From the NCBI GenBank assembly GCA_000688775.2, contig CP007628.2, positions 558,001 to 622,000 of the forward strand: 64,000 nt of DNA. The letters are read 5' to 3'. This DNA comes from Streptococcus sp. VT 162 (GTDB taxonomy: Bacteria; Bacillota; Bacilli; Lactobacillales; Streptococcaceae). The position numbers and the translations under genes are program-made. The notes under the pieces are model-generated. The model was given only the letters and a program-made list of their open reading frames with translations. It searched no databases and had not been told where the DNA came from. Positions 11,201-20,320 of this stretch are shown here, piece by piece (positions within the stretch are counted from its first letter, which is position 1; every line of letters begins with the position of its first letter).

Positions 11201-13731
11201 GAACTTTGGCTTATAAAAACATTGAAAAATTGCTACCTTTCTACAATAAGGCAACCATCGTCAAATACGGAAATCTGGTCAATGAGAACAGTCTCTTATA
11301 TCAAAAAGAGCTCTTGTCAGCAGTCATGATGAAGGACAACCAAGTCATCACAGATATTGTTTCTAACAAACAGACTGCAAACAAACTCTTGCTTCACTAC
11401 AAGGATCATTCATCTGAGAAGCTCGATCTCAAGTACCAGAATGATTTTGCCAAATTAGCGGAATATAGTCTAGGAAATACGGGTCTTCTCTATACACCAA
11501 ACCAATTCTTGTATGACCAAAGCTCTATCATCAAACAAGTCTTACCTGAATTGCAGCAGGTGGACTACCATTCAGAAGGCATCAGAAAGACACTCGGTAT
11601 TTCTCCAAAAGTCGAGCAGACTGAGCTCTATCTTGAAGACCAGTTCGCCAAAACAAAGGAACATCTGGAAGATAGTTTGAAAAAACTTTTGTCAGCAGAT
11701 GCTGGACTTGCTGGTGATAACTCAGTTACCAAGGGCTATCTTGTAGATAAAATCAAACGCAACAAAGAAGCCTTGCTACTTGGTTTGACCTATCTAGAAC
11801 GTTGGTATAACTTCAGCTATGGTCAAGTAAACGTCAAAGACCTTGTTCTGTACCATCTGGACTTCTTTGGTAAGGGAAATGCTTCGCCACTAGATACTCT
11901 GATCGAGTTGGGTAAATCTGGCTTTAACAACCTTCTAGCTAAGAACAACGTTGATACTTATTCTATTAGTCTAGCTAGCCATCATGGAACGACAGATTTA
12001 TTTAGCACTCTAGAACATTACCGAAAAGTCTTTTTACCAAATACAAGTAACAATGACTGGTTTAAATCAGAGACCAAGGCTTACATCGTCGAAGAAAAAT
12101 CTAATATTGAAGAAGTCAAAACTAAGCAAGGACAAGCTGGCACTAAGTATTCTATCGGTGTTTATGATCGCATCACGAGTGCCACTTGGAAATACCGCAA
12201 TATGGTCTTGCCTCTCCTAACCTTGCCAGAGAAATCAGTATTTGTCATCTCGACCATGTCCAGCCTAGGATTTGGAGCCTATGATCGCTACCGCAATAGT
12301 GAGCATAAAGCGGGCAAGAATCTCAATGATTTTGTTGAAGAAAATGCGCGTGAAACAGCCAAACGCCAGCGAGATCACTACGATTATTGGTATCGCATTT
12401 TAGATGAACAGTCACGTGAAAAACTCTATCGTACCATCTTGCTTTATGATGCTTATAAGTTCGGTGATGACACAACATCTGGAAAAGCTACAGTGGAGGC
12501 TAAGTTTGATAGTTCCAATCCTGCCATGAAGAACTTCTTTGGACCAGTTGGCAATAAGGTAGTACACAACCAGCATGGAGCTTACGCAACAGGGGATGGT
12601 GTCTACTATATGTCTTACCGTATGTTGGACAAGGATGGAGCTATTACATATACCCATGAAATGACCCATGATTCGGATCAGGATATTTACCTTGGTGGCT
12701 ATGGTCGAAGAAGCGGCTTGGGACCAGAGTTCTTTGCAAAAGGTTTATTGCAAGCCCCTGACCAACCAAGTGACGCAACCATTACCATCAATTCTATCTT
12801 GAGACACTCAAAATCAGATAGTACAGAGGGCTCCCGTCTGCAAGTCTTAGATCCGACAGAGAGATTCCAAAACGCTGCAGATCTTCAGAACTATGTCCAT
12901 AACATGTTTGACCTTATCTACATGCTGGAATACCTCGAAGGACAATCAATCGTTAACAAACTGAATGTTTACCAGAAAATGGCGGCTCTCAGAAAGATTG
13001 AGAACAAGTATGTGAAAGATCCAGCAGATGGAAATGAGGTTTATGCCACTAACGTAGTCAAAGAATTGACAGAAGCAGAGGCCCAAAAACTAACTAACTT
13101 TGATAGTTTGATTGACCATAACATCTTATCAGCTCGTGAGTATCAATCTGGCGACTACGAGCGAAATGGCTACTATACGATTAAACTCTTTGCCCCAATC
13201 TATTCAGCTCTCAGCAGTGAGAAAGGCACGCCAGGGGACCTTATGGGACGTCGGATCGCTTACGAACTTTTGGCTGCCAAAGGCTTTAAGGATGGTATGG
13301 TACCTTATATCTCAAATCAATACGAAGAAGCTGCCAAACAAAAAGGTCAAACTATCAATCTCTATGGTAAAGAACGAGGATTGGTGACCGATAAACTTGT
13401 ATTGGACAAGGTATTTGAAGGGAAGTATGCATCTTGGGCTGCCTTTAAGAAAGCCATGTATAAAGAACGTGTGGATCAGTTTGAAAACTTGAAACAAGTG
13501 ACCTTTAAAGATCCGACAAAACCATGGCCAAGCTATGGGACCAAGACCATCAATCAAGTGAGTGAATTGCAAGCCCTCATGGATCAAGCTGTTCTCAAGG
13601 ATGCTGTAAGTCCTCGTTGGAGCAACTATAATCCAGAGTATGATAGTGCCGTTCATAAGTTGAAGAGAGCAATCTTTAAAGCTTATCTTGACCAAACAAA
13701 CGACTTCAGAACCTCTATTTTTAAGAAATAA
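8227..13731 (+). CDS. ZmpB/IgA1-protease-family surface zinc metalloprotease
   Basis: 1834 aa from ATG 8227, with agagga 6 nt upstream. In order: a YSIRK-like signal peptide (residues ~10-42), the sorting motif LPNTG at 96-100 near the N-terminus, two hydrophobic segments (~103-125 and 135-153), one G5 domain (~268-348), eight to nine ~19-residue Pro/Glu-rich repeats (~372-532), the M26 N-terminal region with GLUG repeats (~738-850), and the catalytic M26 domain with HEMTH at 1477-1481 and the third zinc ligand Glu1501. An N-terminal rather than C-terminal sorting motif is typical of this streptococcal family, as is export to the cell wall. Substrates of the family include IgA1 (ZmpA), but some members lack IgA1 activity; the sequence alone does not decide this. 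It is clearly paralogous to, but diverged from, the truncated copy upstream. Confidence 0.9.
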   Translation: MKKIFGEKQHRFSLRKLAIGLVSASISSLFFVSVASSGTVFAQENAAVHYKYVTETELSGQEKDLIVKDIPKIAEDSESTYYLVYRMDEKAQLGQLPNTGGQNSLTSVLSGGVLASIGFLIFVVSKKKGKKKALLKVVLITGMGSGLASSVQAIENQLLLQYNQEHQLSQGDSLPLPRALSGYTYLGYIKQDKEINQQETAARDQKLDYTVQPHFQANEGGQKAGDEQKAPSSTSPADKTIPSQDLSNQKPSGIASVDPQDEVLAGRVNKPELLYKDQEIVTKLDVSEVVQENPELTEGTIHVKQEGRAGKKIELVRIFTVENQEISREVLSTKVEEALPRIVEKGTKKAVAASEAPQSARKGEPETQAPLPEYNGNQAGAVVAPETAERPEYTGTQAGAVVEPEQVAPLPEYQGTQAGAIVEPEQVEPEVGGVQSGALVEPETAEKPAYTGEQSGAIVEPEQVPPTPEYTGTQAGAIVAPETTEKPEYTGTQSGAIVAPETTETPAYTGTQAGAIVEPEQVAPLPEYTGNTEQVKPEAPTEKPKEKDPEKTLELRNVSDLELYSQTNGTYKQHVSLDGVPSNPDTYFIKVKSSSFKDVYLPVASIAAETKDGQPVYKIIAKAEKLQQELENKYVDNFTFYLAKKAREETTTFTSFSNLVKAINQNLSGTYHLAASLNANEVELGPDDRSYIKGAFTGQLIGEKDGKQYAIYNLKKPLFETLSSATVEKLSLKNVSISGKDDIGSLAYEAQNGTKIKQVHVDGVLAGERGIGGLLAKAEQSSITESSFKGRIINTYETTAAYNIGGLVGHLTGDKALLTKSKATVAISSNTNSSDQTVGGLAGLVDQDAQIQDSYAEGDINNVKHFGRVAGVAGYLWDRKTNEEQHAGRLTNVLSDVNVTNGNAITGYHYNGMKVKDTFSSKANRVYNVTLVKDEVVSKESFEERGTMLDASQIESKKAVINPLTLPTVEPLSTSGKKDSDFSKVVHYQAKRTLAYKNIEKLLPFYNKATIVKYGNLVNENSLLYQKELLSAVMMKDNQVITDIVSNKQTANKLLLHYKDHSSEKLDLKYQNDFAKLAEYSLGNTGLLYTPNQFLYDQSSIIKQVLPELQQVDYHSEGIRKTLGISPKVEQTELYLEDQFAKTKEHLEDSLKKLLSADAGLAGDNSVTKGYLVDKIKRNKEALLLGLTYLERWYNFSYGQVNVKDLVLYHLDFFGKGNASPLDTLIELGKSGFNNLLAKNNVDTYSISLASHHGTTDLFSTLEHYRKVFLPNTSNNDWFKSETKAYIVEEKSNIEEVKTKQGQAGTKYSIGVYDRITSATWKYRNMVLPLLTLPEKSVFVISTMSSLGFGAYDRYRNSEHKAGKNLNDFVEENARETAKRQRDHYDYWYRILDEQSREKLYRTILLYDAYKFGDDTTSGKATVEAKFDSSNPAMKNFFGPVGNKVVHNQHGAYATGDGVYYMSYRMLDKDGAITYTHEMTHDSDQDIYLGGYGRRSGLGPEFFAKGLLQAPDQPSDATITINSILRHSKSDSTEGSRLQVLDPTERFQNAADLQNYVHNMFDLIYMLEYLEGQSIVNKLNVYQKMAALRKIENKYVKDPADGNEVYATNVVKELTEAEAQKLTNFDSLIDHNILSAREYQSGDYERNGYYTIKLFAPIYSALSSEKGTPGDLMGRRIAYELLAAKGFKDGMVPYISNQYEEAAKQKGQTINLYGKERGLVTDKLVLDKVFEGKYASWAAFKKAMYKERVDQFENLKQVTFKDPTKPWPSYGTKTINQVSELQALMDQAVLKDAVSPRWSNYNPEYDSAVHKLKRAIFKAYLDQTNDFRTSIFKK
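9340..9820 (+). repeat. Pro/Glu-rich repeat array in the metalloprotease
   Basis: About eight to nine in-frame units of 57-60 bp, each encoding variants of PEYTGTQAGAIVEPEQ. Units differ in the last few codons (VAPL, TAEK, TTEK, VPPT). The array lies between the G5 domain and the protease domain and probably forms an extended wall-spanning stalk. Copy number should vary among strains. Confidence 0.9.
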
Positions 13732-13748
13732 GGGGTGGAAAATGAAAA

Positions 13749-13775
13749 GAGAGGATCAACAGATCTTCTCTTTTT
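13749..13775 (+). terminator. rho-independent terminator
   Basis: GAGAGGATC / GATCTTCTC stem with a 4-nt loop and five T. It resembles the terminator after the first metalloprotease. Confidence 0.8.
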
Positions 13776-13882
13776 ATGTCAGGATGTATGAAAGCTGGTA
13801 GGTGATTTGTTTGTGACTGAGAAGGTCTTTTGTTTCTGGAGCAAATATGGTAGAATGATAGCTACGATAGAAGGAGGTTTTT

Positions 13883-14263
13883 ATGGAGAGAGATAGATTG
13901 GTTCGACTTAATTGGAGACTGGGCATGCTGGCAGGTATAACCTTGCTTTTGGGACCTGTTCTACGATTTTTGCTATCCTATACTGGGGCCATCATCTATA
14001 AAGATCCTTCAAAAATGCTGGTTGTCACGGTTGCCTTTTCCCTGCTCCTGACATTTTTTAAGATTTTGATGATTGCATTAGGTACCTTTATGCTAATCTA
14101 TTTCGAAGAGGATCAACAACTTCGAATGCTGCCATCTATTTTATTTATCATTGGTGGCGTGCTGGGCTTTCTTTCAGCGACCGAGTGGATAGGAGGATTT
14201 CTAATCATTAAAGGTGCTGTTACTTTTTCTAAATTTTTAAAAGAAGTTCGTGGCCTTGTCTGA
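13883..14263 (+). CDS. 126-aa four-helix membrane protein, metalloprotease-linked (copy 2)
   Basis: ATG preceded by agaaggaggt at 7-nt spacing. An extended -10-like TGGTAGAAT lies at about 13848-13856. Four hydrophobic helices, with the same length (126 aa) and C-terminal pattern (PSILFIIGG...WIGGFLIIKG) as the protein at 7612. The two are paralogues that each follow an M26 metalloprotease. The function is unknown. Confidence 0.8.
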   Translation: MERDRLVRLNWRLGMLAGITLLLGPVLRFLLSYTGAIIYKDPSKMLVVTVAFSLLLTFFKILMIALGTFMLIYFEEDQQLRMLPSILFIIGGVLGFLSATEWIGGFLIIKGAVTFSKFLKEVRGLV

Positions 14264-14273
14264 TAGTCTAGTG

Positions 14274-14301
14274 AAACAATCCGTTTGAGGGTTGTTTTTT
14301 T
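14274..14301 (+). terminator. rho-independent terminator
   Basis: AAACAATCC / GGGTTGTTT stem (one G-T pair), 6-nt loop and T-run, shortly after the second 126-aa gene. Confidence 0.75.
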
Positions 14302-14398
14302 ATTTAAAGAATTATCTGGCAAAAGAATATGTTAGCAAAATGCTTTTTTTATAAGAAAAAATGATGTAATACAACTTGAAAAAATAAAGGAGAATATT

Positions 14399-14884
14399 AT
14401 GAAACAATCTTTCGTTACATCGTATTTAACATTCTATTTAAAAGCTTCCATTGCTTTATAGGGAGTCTTTATAAAAACTTCTAACCCTAATACTATTTTA
14501 AAAGTTATTCCACTGGGTTCTCAAAATAAAACAATTCCTGTTGATCATGTTGCAAGTGTAGATAGTTCATTTTGTCTTGATTTCAAATCATTTGCTTGGG
14601 GTATCATTTTCGCTCTTATTGGCCTTTCAATGATGCAAAATTCATTTATCGGAGGATTGATATTAGCGGTTTATGGTGTATTAACAGTGCTAATTGCTTT
14701 TAAAACTCTACTAGTTTTGCATCTTACTTCCGGTGGAACAAATGTTGTCAGTGTGGTAGTATTTGAAAAAGCTAATCTTGAAAATTGCAAAGAAACAATT
14801 GAAGGTCTAATTCATAATCGTTACAATGATACTAATGTAACTAAGAATACTGATCGTATAATTGATGCTTTAAATAACAAATAA
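14399..14884 (+). pseudogene. small membrane protein with one in-frame amber codon
   Basis: ATG at 14399 has a good ribosome binding site (aaaggag, 7 nt upstream). The frame runs 161 codons to TAA at 14882, interrupted only by TAG at 14459-14461 (codon 21). A single CAG-to-TAG change would explain it (...ASIAL[Q]GVFIKTSNPN...). The rest encodes a short strand-rich region (about residues 22-55), two hydrophobic helices (~64-80 and 84-105) and a polar tail. An ATG at 14630 opens the last 84 codons but has no clear ribosome binding site. The family is not recognised. It is probably a very recent pseudogene, or a sequencing error. Confidence 0.7.
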
Positions 14885-14931
14885 TTGCAATCGTTTCTTG
14901 ATTGAATATAGCGAATTAATAATAACTAGAT

Positions 14932-14956
14932 GAGAGGACACTGTTCTCTCTTTTTA
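14932..14956 (+). terminator. probable rho-independent terminator
   Basis: GAGAG ... CTCTC stem with a T-run, upstream of gpmA. Confidence 0.55.
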
Positions 14957-15009
14957 GTTGATTTTAACTAGCTTTTTTGTGAAAAATTGTGTAAAATAGA
15001 ATAGATAAA

Positions 15010-15023
15010 CGAGGGAAACCTCG
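15010..15023 (+). promoter_or_regulatory. GAAA-tetraloop hairpin in gpmA leader
   Basis: CGAGG-GAAA-CCTCG sits just after an extended -10-like TGTAAAAT and before the ribosome binding site (aaaggag). A compact GNRA hairpin at the 5' end of a highly expressed mRNA may protect it from decay; this role is inferred. Confidence 0.45.
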
Positions 15024-15047
15024 AAAAATAAAAGGAGAATCCATCTA

Positions 15048-15740
15048 ATGGTAAAATTGGTTTTTGCTCGCCACGGTGAGTCTGAATGGAACAAAGCTAA
15101 CCTTTTCACTGGTTGGGCTGATGTTGATTTGTCTGAAAAAGGAACACAACAAGCGATTGACGCTGGTAAATTGATCAAAGAAGCTGGTATCGAATTTGAC
15201 CAAGCTTACACTTCAGTATTGAAACGTGCGATCAAAACAACAAACTTGGCTCTTGAAGCTTCTGACCAATTGTGGGTTCCAGTTGAAAAATCATGGCGCT
15301 TGAACGAACGTCACTACGGTGGTTTGACTGGTAAAAACAAGGCTGAAGCTGCTGAACAGTTTGGTGATGAGCAAGTTCACATCTGGCGTCGTTCATACGA
15401 TGTATTGCCTCCAAACATGGACCGTGATGATGAGCATTCAGCTCACACTGACCGTCGTTACGCTTCACTTGACGACTCAGTTATCCCAGATGCTGAAAAC
15501 TTGAAAGTGACTTTGGAACGTGCCCTTCCATTCTGGGAAGACAAAATCGCTCCAGCACTTAAAGATGGTAAAAACGTATTCGTAGGAGCTCACGGTAACT
15601 CAATCCGTGCCCTTGTAAAACACATCAAACGCTTGTCAGATGATGAAATCATGGACGTGGAAATCCCTAACTTCCCACCATTGGTATTCGAATTTGACGA
15701 AAAATTGAACGTAGTTTCTGAATACTACCTTGGAAAATAA
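15048..15740 (+). CDS. gpmA: 2,3-bisphosphoglycerate-dependent phosphoglycerate mutase
   Basis: 230 aa, the usual length for the family. It interconverts 3- and 2-phosphoglycerate in glycolysis. The phosphohistidine motif ([10 protein letters not shown]) is at residues 5-14 and the second catalytic His is in [10 protein letters not shown] (~183). The ribosome binding site aaaggag is ahead of the ATG. Codon use is strongly biased to the set preferred in highly expressed streptococcal genes. It appears monocistronic, with its own promoter and a terminator at 15815. Confidence 0.97.
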   Translation: MVKLVFARHGESEWNKANLFTGWADVDLSEKGTQQAIDAGKLIKEAGIEFDQAYTSVLKRAIKTTNLALEASDQLWVPVEKSWRLNERHYGGLTGKNKAEAAEQFGDEQVHIWRRSYDVLPPNMDRDDEHSAHTDRRYASLDDSVIPDAENLKVTLERALPFWEDKIAPALKDGKNVFVGAHGNSIRALVKHIKRLSDDEIMDVEIPNFPPLVFEFDEKLNVVSEYYLGK

Positions 15741-15814
15741 AATTCAAAGGAGTCTTTAGACTCAAGATTAAAAAGTTTCTTGTTAACTACAGTGGTTGAT
15801 GATAAACTAATATT

Positions 15815-15845
15815 GAGAGGGGACCAGTTTGGTCCTCTCTTTTTG
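15815..15845 (+). terminator. gpmA terminator
   Basis: GAGAGGGGACC / GGTCCTCTC stem (two-base bulge) followed by five or more T. Confidence 0.85.
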
Positions 15846-15935
15846 GTTATATTAAAAAATGTTATTCAATTTATGAGTTGTTTGCCTTTAAAATATGAAA
15901 TGTAAAATAGGATTAAACTGAATGAGGAGAGGGTA

Positions 15936-17144
15936 ATGAAGTTATTACATACGTCAGATTGGCATGTAGGTCGAACGCTCAATGGTTGGTCTTTGTTAGA
16001 AGAGCAGGAGTGGGCCTTTCAACAGATTGTGGATTTAGCTATTTCTGAACAGGTGGATGGGGTTATTATTGCTGGTGACCTCTATGACCGTGCGGTTCCA
16101 CCTGTGGATGCAATCAAGCTTTTTAATAAGACTTTGGCACGTTTGGTCTTGGAGGAGCAGATTCCTGTCTATGCCATTAGTGGTAATCACGATGGGGCTG
16201 AACGCTTGCATTTTGGGCGAGACTTTTTTCAACCTCAGGGTCTTCATTTAAGCACACGTTTGGAGGAAGCTTTTGAACCTATTGAGTTGGAGGATTGCCA
16301 GATTTTCTTGCTGCCCTTTATCGACCCTATTGATGCTCGTATTTACTATAAGGACGATAAGGATAAGAGGATTCAGGAAATTGGAGATGCCTTGGCCTAT
16401 ATTCTTGAGGATATGGAAAAAGCTTTTGATCCTAGCAAGTCCCATGTTTTAGTGACGCATTTTGCGGTTTCTAAAAAAGATGACAAGGACGGTAAAAGTC
16501 TACGGGAACTGATGTTTTCTGAAACGAGCAATACGGTGGGCGGTCTTACCAATGTGACCAGCGACCTTTTCAAGGCATTTGATTATGTGGCTTTGGGGCA
16601 TATCCATACGCGCTTTGCCAGTCCGACAAAGCGCGTGCAATATTCAGGCAGTCCAGTCGCTTTTAATGTCAAAGAAGCTAAACGTAAGGAAGAAAAGGGT
16701 GTTTATATTGTTGAATTGGATGCGACTGGTAATTTGTCTCAGACCTTCCATTCTTTAGAGGTCAAACGGCCAATCGTGACCCTTCAGGAACCTTTTGAAA
16801 TCTTGATGTCACCTGAATTTTATAGGGAACAGCCTTGTCAAAAGGTTTGGTTTGCCTTTGATATTCAATTATCCAGTCGTAAGGAATTAGAGGGTATCAA
16901 CGTGCGTGCCCGTCTGGAAGAAATTTATGGGAAAGATATTGTAGAAATTACTTTCAGTCGTCTGGGTGATGTCAGTAAGGAAACATTAACTGTTGATCAG
17001 CACCTAAAAGATTTGGAAATGCAGTCGCCACAGGAAATTGTTTCTGATTTCTACCAGACAGTGACTGGGGGCGATGTCTTGTCTGAGAGACAAAAGGCCC
17101 TTGTGGAAAGTATTTTTGAGGAGATTGGAAGGAGCCAACAATGA
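15936..17144 (+). CDS. sbcD: exonuclease SbcCD nuclease subunit SbcD
   Basis: 402 aa. It is the Mre11-like nuclease half of SbcCD, which opens DNA hairpins and protein-blocked ends. The phosphoesterase motifs are all present: DWHVGR (8-13), GDLYDR (~47-52), GNHDG (~85-89) and GHIHTR (~222-227). The start ATG is preceded by gaggaga. The last codons overlap the sbcC start by 4 nt (ATGA), which indicates translational coupling. Confidence 0.95.
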   Translation: MKLLHTSDWHVGRTLNGWSLLEEQEWAFQQIVDLAISEQVDGVIIAGDLYDRAVPPVDAIKLFNKTLARLVLEEQIPVYAISGNHDGAERLHFGRDFFQPQGLHLSTRLEEAFEPIELEDCQIFLLPFIDPIDARIYYKDDKDKRIQEIGDALAYILEDMEKAFDPSKSHVLVTHFAVSKKDDKDGKSLRELMFSETSNTVGGLTNVTSDLFKAFDYVALGHIHTRFASPTKRVQYSGSPVAFNVKEAKRKEEKGVYIVELDATGNLSQTFHSLEVKRPIVTLQEPFEILMSPEFYREQPCQKVWFAFDIQLSSRKELEGINVRARLEEIYGKDIVEITFSRLGDVSKETLTVDQHLKDLEMQSPQEIVSDFYQTVTGGDVLSERQKALVESIFEEIGRSQQ

Positions 17145-20100
17145 GACCAGTCCAGTTAGAATTGACCAATTTTGGACCTTATCGTAAGGAAGTTATCAAT
17201 TTTACCCAGTTTGACCACGCTCCCCTCTTTTTGATTGGTGGGGACACAGGGGCTGGTAAGAGTACTCTCTTTGATGCTATGACAGTTGCCTTGTTTGCAA
17301 CGACCAGTGGCGATCGTAATGTCGAGGAGATGCGGTCGACCTTTGCTGGTCCAGAGGATGACTTGACCAAGGTGACTTTTTACTTCCAACAAGGCAACCA
17401 CCTTTATCGCATTGAACGTGTTCTCCAGCAGGAGAGAGGCAAGCGAGGAGGTGGAACGACCATACAAAAGGCAACGGCTTCTCTTGTTATTGTGGATAAG
17501 ATTGGTGGTCAAGAAATCGAAAAGCTCGGGGATAAAATCAAGGAAGTTAGTGATCAGATTGAGCAGATTTTGGGTCTCAATGCCGAGCAGTTCAAACAGA
17601 TTATCCTTCTTCCTCAAAATGATTTCAGTCGTTTCTTGAAAGAAGATTCAAAGACCAAGACTCAAATTTTGAAGAAAATTTTTGGAACAGGTATTTTTGA
17701 CCGCTTCCAAAAGAGCTTGGAAGAGCGTCTTCGTCAGAGCAATAAGGATATGGAGAAGCGCCAGGCTCAACTAGATGGCCATTTTGCCAGTCAGGTTTGG
17801 TCTGAGGAAGAATTAGCTATCTTGGCCCAAACACCAGCTTATGAAAAATTGGCACGTCTTGAAGAACTTTTGGCGCAACGGCAAGATAATCTTGAAGAGC
17901 AAAAAAGCATCTTAAAGGAAGCCCATGAGGATTTGGCTAAGCTGCAGAAGAGCTTGCAAACTGCACAAGATGTGGCAAGGATTTTCCAAGAATTGGATCT
18001 AGCCAAGGAGCGTTACCGTCTGGAAATTGAGGAAGGTGCTCAGGAACAGGCAGAAGCAAAAGCGCATCTGGAGGAATTGCAGTTTGCCCAAGGCTTGCAG
18101 GAAACCATTAGCAGTTTGAAGGAGTATCAGAAGCAGTTGTTTCAATTAGAACAAGACCTTGAAATCGCTCAAGAAGCACTAAGTGCTAAGTGGCAGTCTT
18201 TTGAGGAAGTTAAGGCTCAAAAAGAGGCACTGGAAGCTCAGAAGGAGGATTTTCTTCAAAGAAAAGAGAAACTGAAAGCGTGGGAAAAGGACATTATCTA
18301 TGCCCAGAGTCTTGCCCAAGAGCAGGAGAAAATCAAACGTTCACGTACTAACTACAAGCAGTTGGAAGAAACCTATCAGCAGGCTTCGGAAGTGATTGAG
18401 TCTCTAAACAAGTCTTTGTCAGATTTGGAGGCCAATCGTCTTAGTTTAGAGAGTTTGCATGAGGCCGAAAAACTCCTCCAGTCTGTGGGTTACAGTGTGG
18501 ATAAGCAACTGGATCAGAACCTAAAAGATATAGAGGACTTGAATCAGGAGTTGGCAAAGACCGAAAAACGTCATCAAAGGCTATCCTTGGAAATTGACCA
18601 AGCTCAAGAAATTCTCAAAGAATTGGAAGAGCAGTTAAGTAGGAGTCTAGAATCACGTCGTCAGCTCATGATTGCCCAGTTGCAGGCAGAATTAGAGGAT
18701 GGTCAGCCCTGTATGGTCTGTGGTTCCTTGGATCATCCTAAGGTCGATGGTACACAGGCTAATGAAGTAGCTTTGAAGAATCTCATGGATAAGGTCGAGG
18801 CACTTCAAGTTCAAAAAGAAAAGCAAGTCGCTACTTTATCAAATCGTCAGGCTACTTTGAATGAAGTTGAGACTTACCATCAAGGTTTGCTGGACCAAGT
18901 GGCTAAAGTTAAGCTGACTCTTGAAAAACACTATCAAGAACTCGAAGAGCAAGTTAAGGGACAGTTTGAATTTGACTTTTCAGAGGATTATGAAGCTGTC
19001 CGAGGGAAAGCCTTGTTGAGTGCTGTTGAGAATCATTATCAAGAACTCCAAAAACGCTATGAGAAGGAAGAGGCAGACCTTGTCCATTGTCAAGAGGAGT
19101 TAGATAAGGCCCAAGAAAAAGCGATAGATTTGGCTAAGAGCTATCAAGAGGCCAAGGCAGCGCTTGACCAAGCTAAGGAGCGCCTAAAAGACTTGCAGGA
19201 AGCTCATCCAGAGCTGGAGTCTGTAGAGGATTATCAAGAACGAATTTCCCTTGCGAAGCAGGAGTTGGACCTCTATAATAAGGTAGTCAAGGAAAATGGT
19301 GAGGCCAACAACCAACTTCGTGCCGACATTCAAGGCATCAAGGGGCAACTTGAGATCTTGACCAAGTCTAAAGAAAAGACCAGTCAAGAAACGAAGCGTT
19401 TATCGGCTGAATTGGACCAAAGTCTTATGGCTGAAGGGGCGCTCACCAATGACCTAGAGCAAATCCAGTTTTGGCTACTTGAAGTGAAAAAGCAGGCTAT
19501 TCCTAAGATTCAGGCCCAATTGACAAGTTACCAAACCCTTAAACAAGAATTGCAGACCCAGATTAGTAAGGGCCAAGAGCTTCTGCAAAATCAAGAAAAA
19601 CCAGATTTGGCTGCTTTAACACAAGAGGTCCAAACTAGTCAGGAAAACTATGATAATCAACGGGCTCAGGTTTCTGTCATTGAGAAGGGGCTTAAGGATA
19701 CGACGACTACCTACCAAGCAGCCAAAACCCTTCAAGAAAGTAGCCAAGAGGCCTTTAAGGCCCACCAAGAACTCAGCGATTTGGTTAAGGTGGTTAAGGG
19801 AGAAAATACTGCTCTGACTGGGCGTCTCAATCTTGAGGTCTATGTTATCCGTCAGTATTTCCAACAAATCTTAGACTATGCTAATGCCAACTACATTGGC
19901 CTCTTAACGGATAACCGCTATTCCTTTGTCTTGAGCGAGGAAGGGCGTAGGGCGCGTGATCACTTCGGTTTGGATATTAACGTCTATGACCAGCTGACAG
20001 GTAGTGAACGCTCCGTTAAATCCTTGTCTGGTGGTGAAACCTTTATCGCCGCACTGGCCATTGCCCTATCCCTCTCAGAAGTTGTGCAAAACACCAGCAA

Positions 20101-20320
20101 GGGTGCTGTCGTTGAAGCTCTCTTCATCGACGAAGGTTTCGGTTCGCTAGATAAGGAAGCCCTCACCAAGGCTATCGCGGTCCTAGAACAAATCGGTGAA
20201 AACCGTATGGTCGGTGTCATCAGTCACGTGGACGATATGAAAGAAGGTATTGCCCAACAACTCTCTATCATCAAGTCACACGATGGTAGTAGTTATATTA
20301 AGGTTATGCCGAAAGATTAG
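17141..20320 (+). CDS. sbcC: exonuclease SbcCD ATPase subunit SbcC
   Basis: 1059 aa, a Rad50-like SMC-family ATPase. Walker A GGDTGAGKST is at residues 33-42. Long Gln/Glu/Lys-rich coiled coils surround a zinc hook CMVC (residues 524-527). The C-terminal part has the ABC signature SLSGGE and Walker B LFIDEGFG. It pairs with the overlapping sbcD gene. SbcCD cleaves hairpins and cruciforms, which is of interest because perfect palindromes occur in this window. Confidence 0.96.
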   Translation: MRPVQLELTNFGPYRKEVINFTQFDHAPLFLIGGDTGAGKSTLFDAMTVALFATTSGDRNVEEMRSTFAGPEDDLTKVTFYFQQGNHLYRIERVLQQERGKRGGGTTIQKATASLVIVDKIGGQEIEKLGDKIKEVSDQIEQILGLNAEQFKQIILLPQNDFSRFLKEDSKTKTQILKKIFGTGIFDRFQKSLEERLRQSNKDMEKRQAQLDGHFASQVWSEEELAILAQTPAYEKLARLEELLAQRQDNLEEQKSILKEAHEDLAKLQKSLQTAQDVARIFQELDLAKERYRLEIEEGAQEQAEAKAHLEELQFAQGLQETISSLKEYQKQLFQLEQDLEIAQEALSAKWQSFEEVKAQKEALEAQKEDFLQRKEKLKAWEKDIIYAQSLAQEQEKIKRSRTNYKQLEETYQQASEVIESLNKSLSDLEANRLSLESLHEAEKLLQSVGYSVDKQLDQNLKDIEDLNQELAKTEKRHQRLSLEIDQAQEILKELEEQLSRSLESRRQLMIAQLQAELEDGQPCMVCGSLDHPKVDGTQANEVALKNLMDKVEALQVQKEKQVATLSNRQATLNEVETYHQGLLDQVAKVKLTLEKHYQELEEQVKGQFEFDFSEDYEAVRGKALLSAVENHYQELQKRYEKEEADLVHCQEELDKAQEKAIDLAKSYQEAKAALDQAKERLKDLQEAHPELESVEDYQERISLAKQELDLYNKVVKENGEANNQLRADIQGIKGQLEILTKSKEKTSQETKRLSAELDQSLMAEGALTNDLEQIQFWLLEVKKQAIPKIQAQLTSYQTLKQELQTQISKGQELLQNQEKPDLAALTQEVQTSQENYDNQRAQVSVIEKGLKDTTTTYQAAKTLQESSQEAFKAHQELSDLVKVVKGENTALTGRLNLEVYVIRQYFQQILDYANANYIGLLTDNRYSFVLSEEGRRARDHFGLDINVYDQLTGSERSVKSLSGGETFIAALAIALSLSEVVQNTSKGAVVEALFIDEGFGSLDKEALTKAIAVLEQIGENRMVGVISHVDDMKEGIAQQLSIIKSHDGSSYIKVMPKD

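Noticed and set aside
17156..17617. 153-aa open frame on the minus strand
   Set aside because: It is antisense to the conserved ATPase head of SbcC; a codon-bias artefact.
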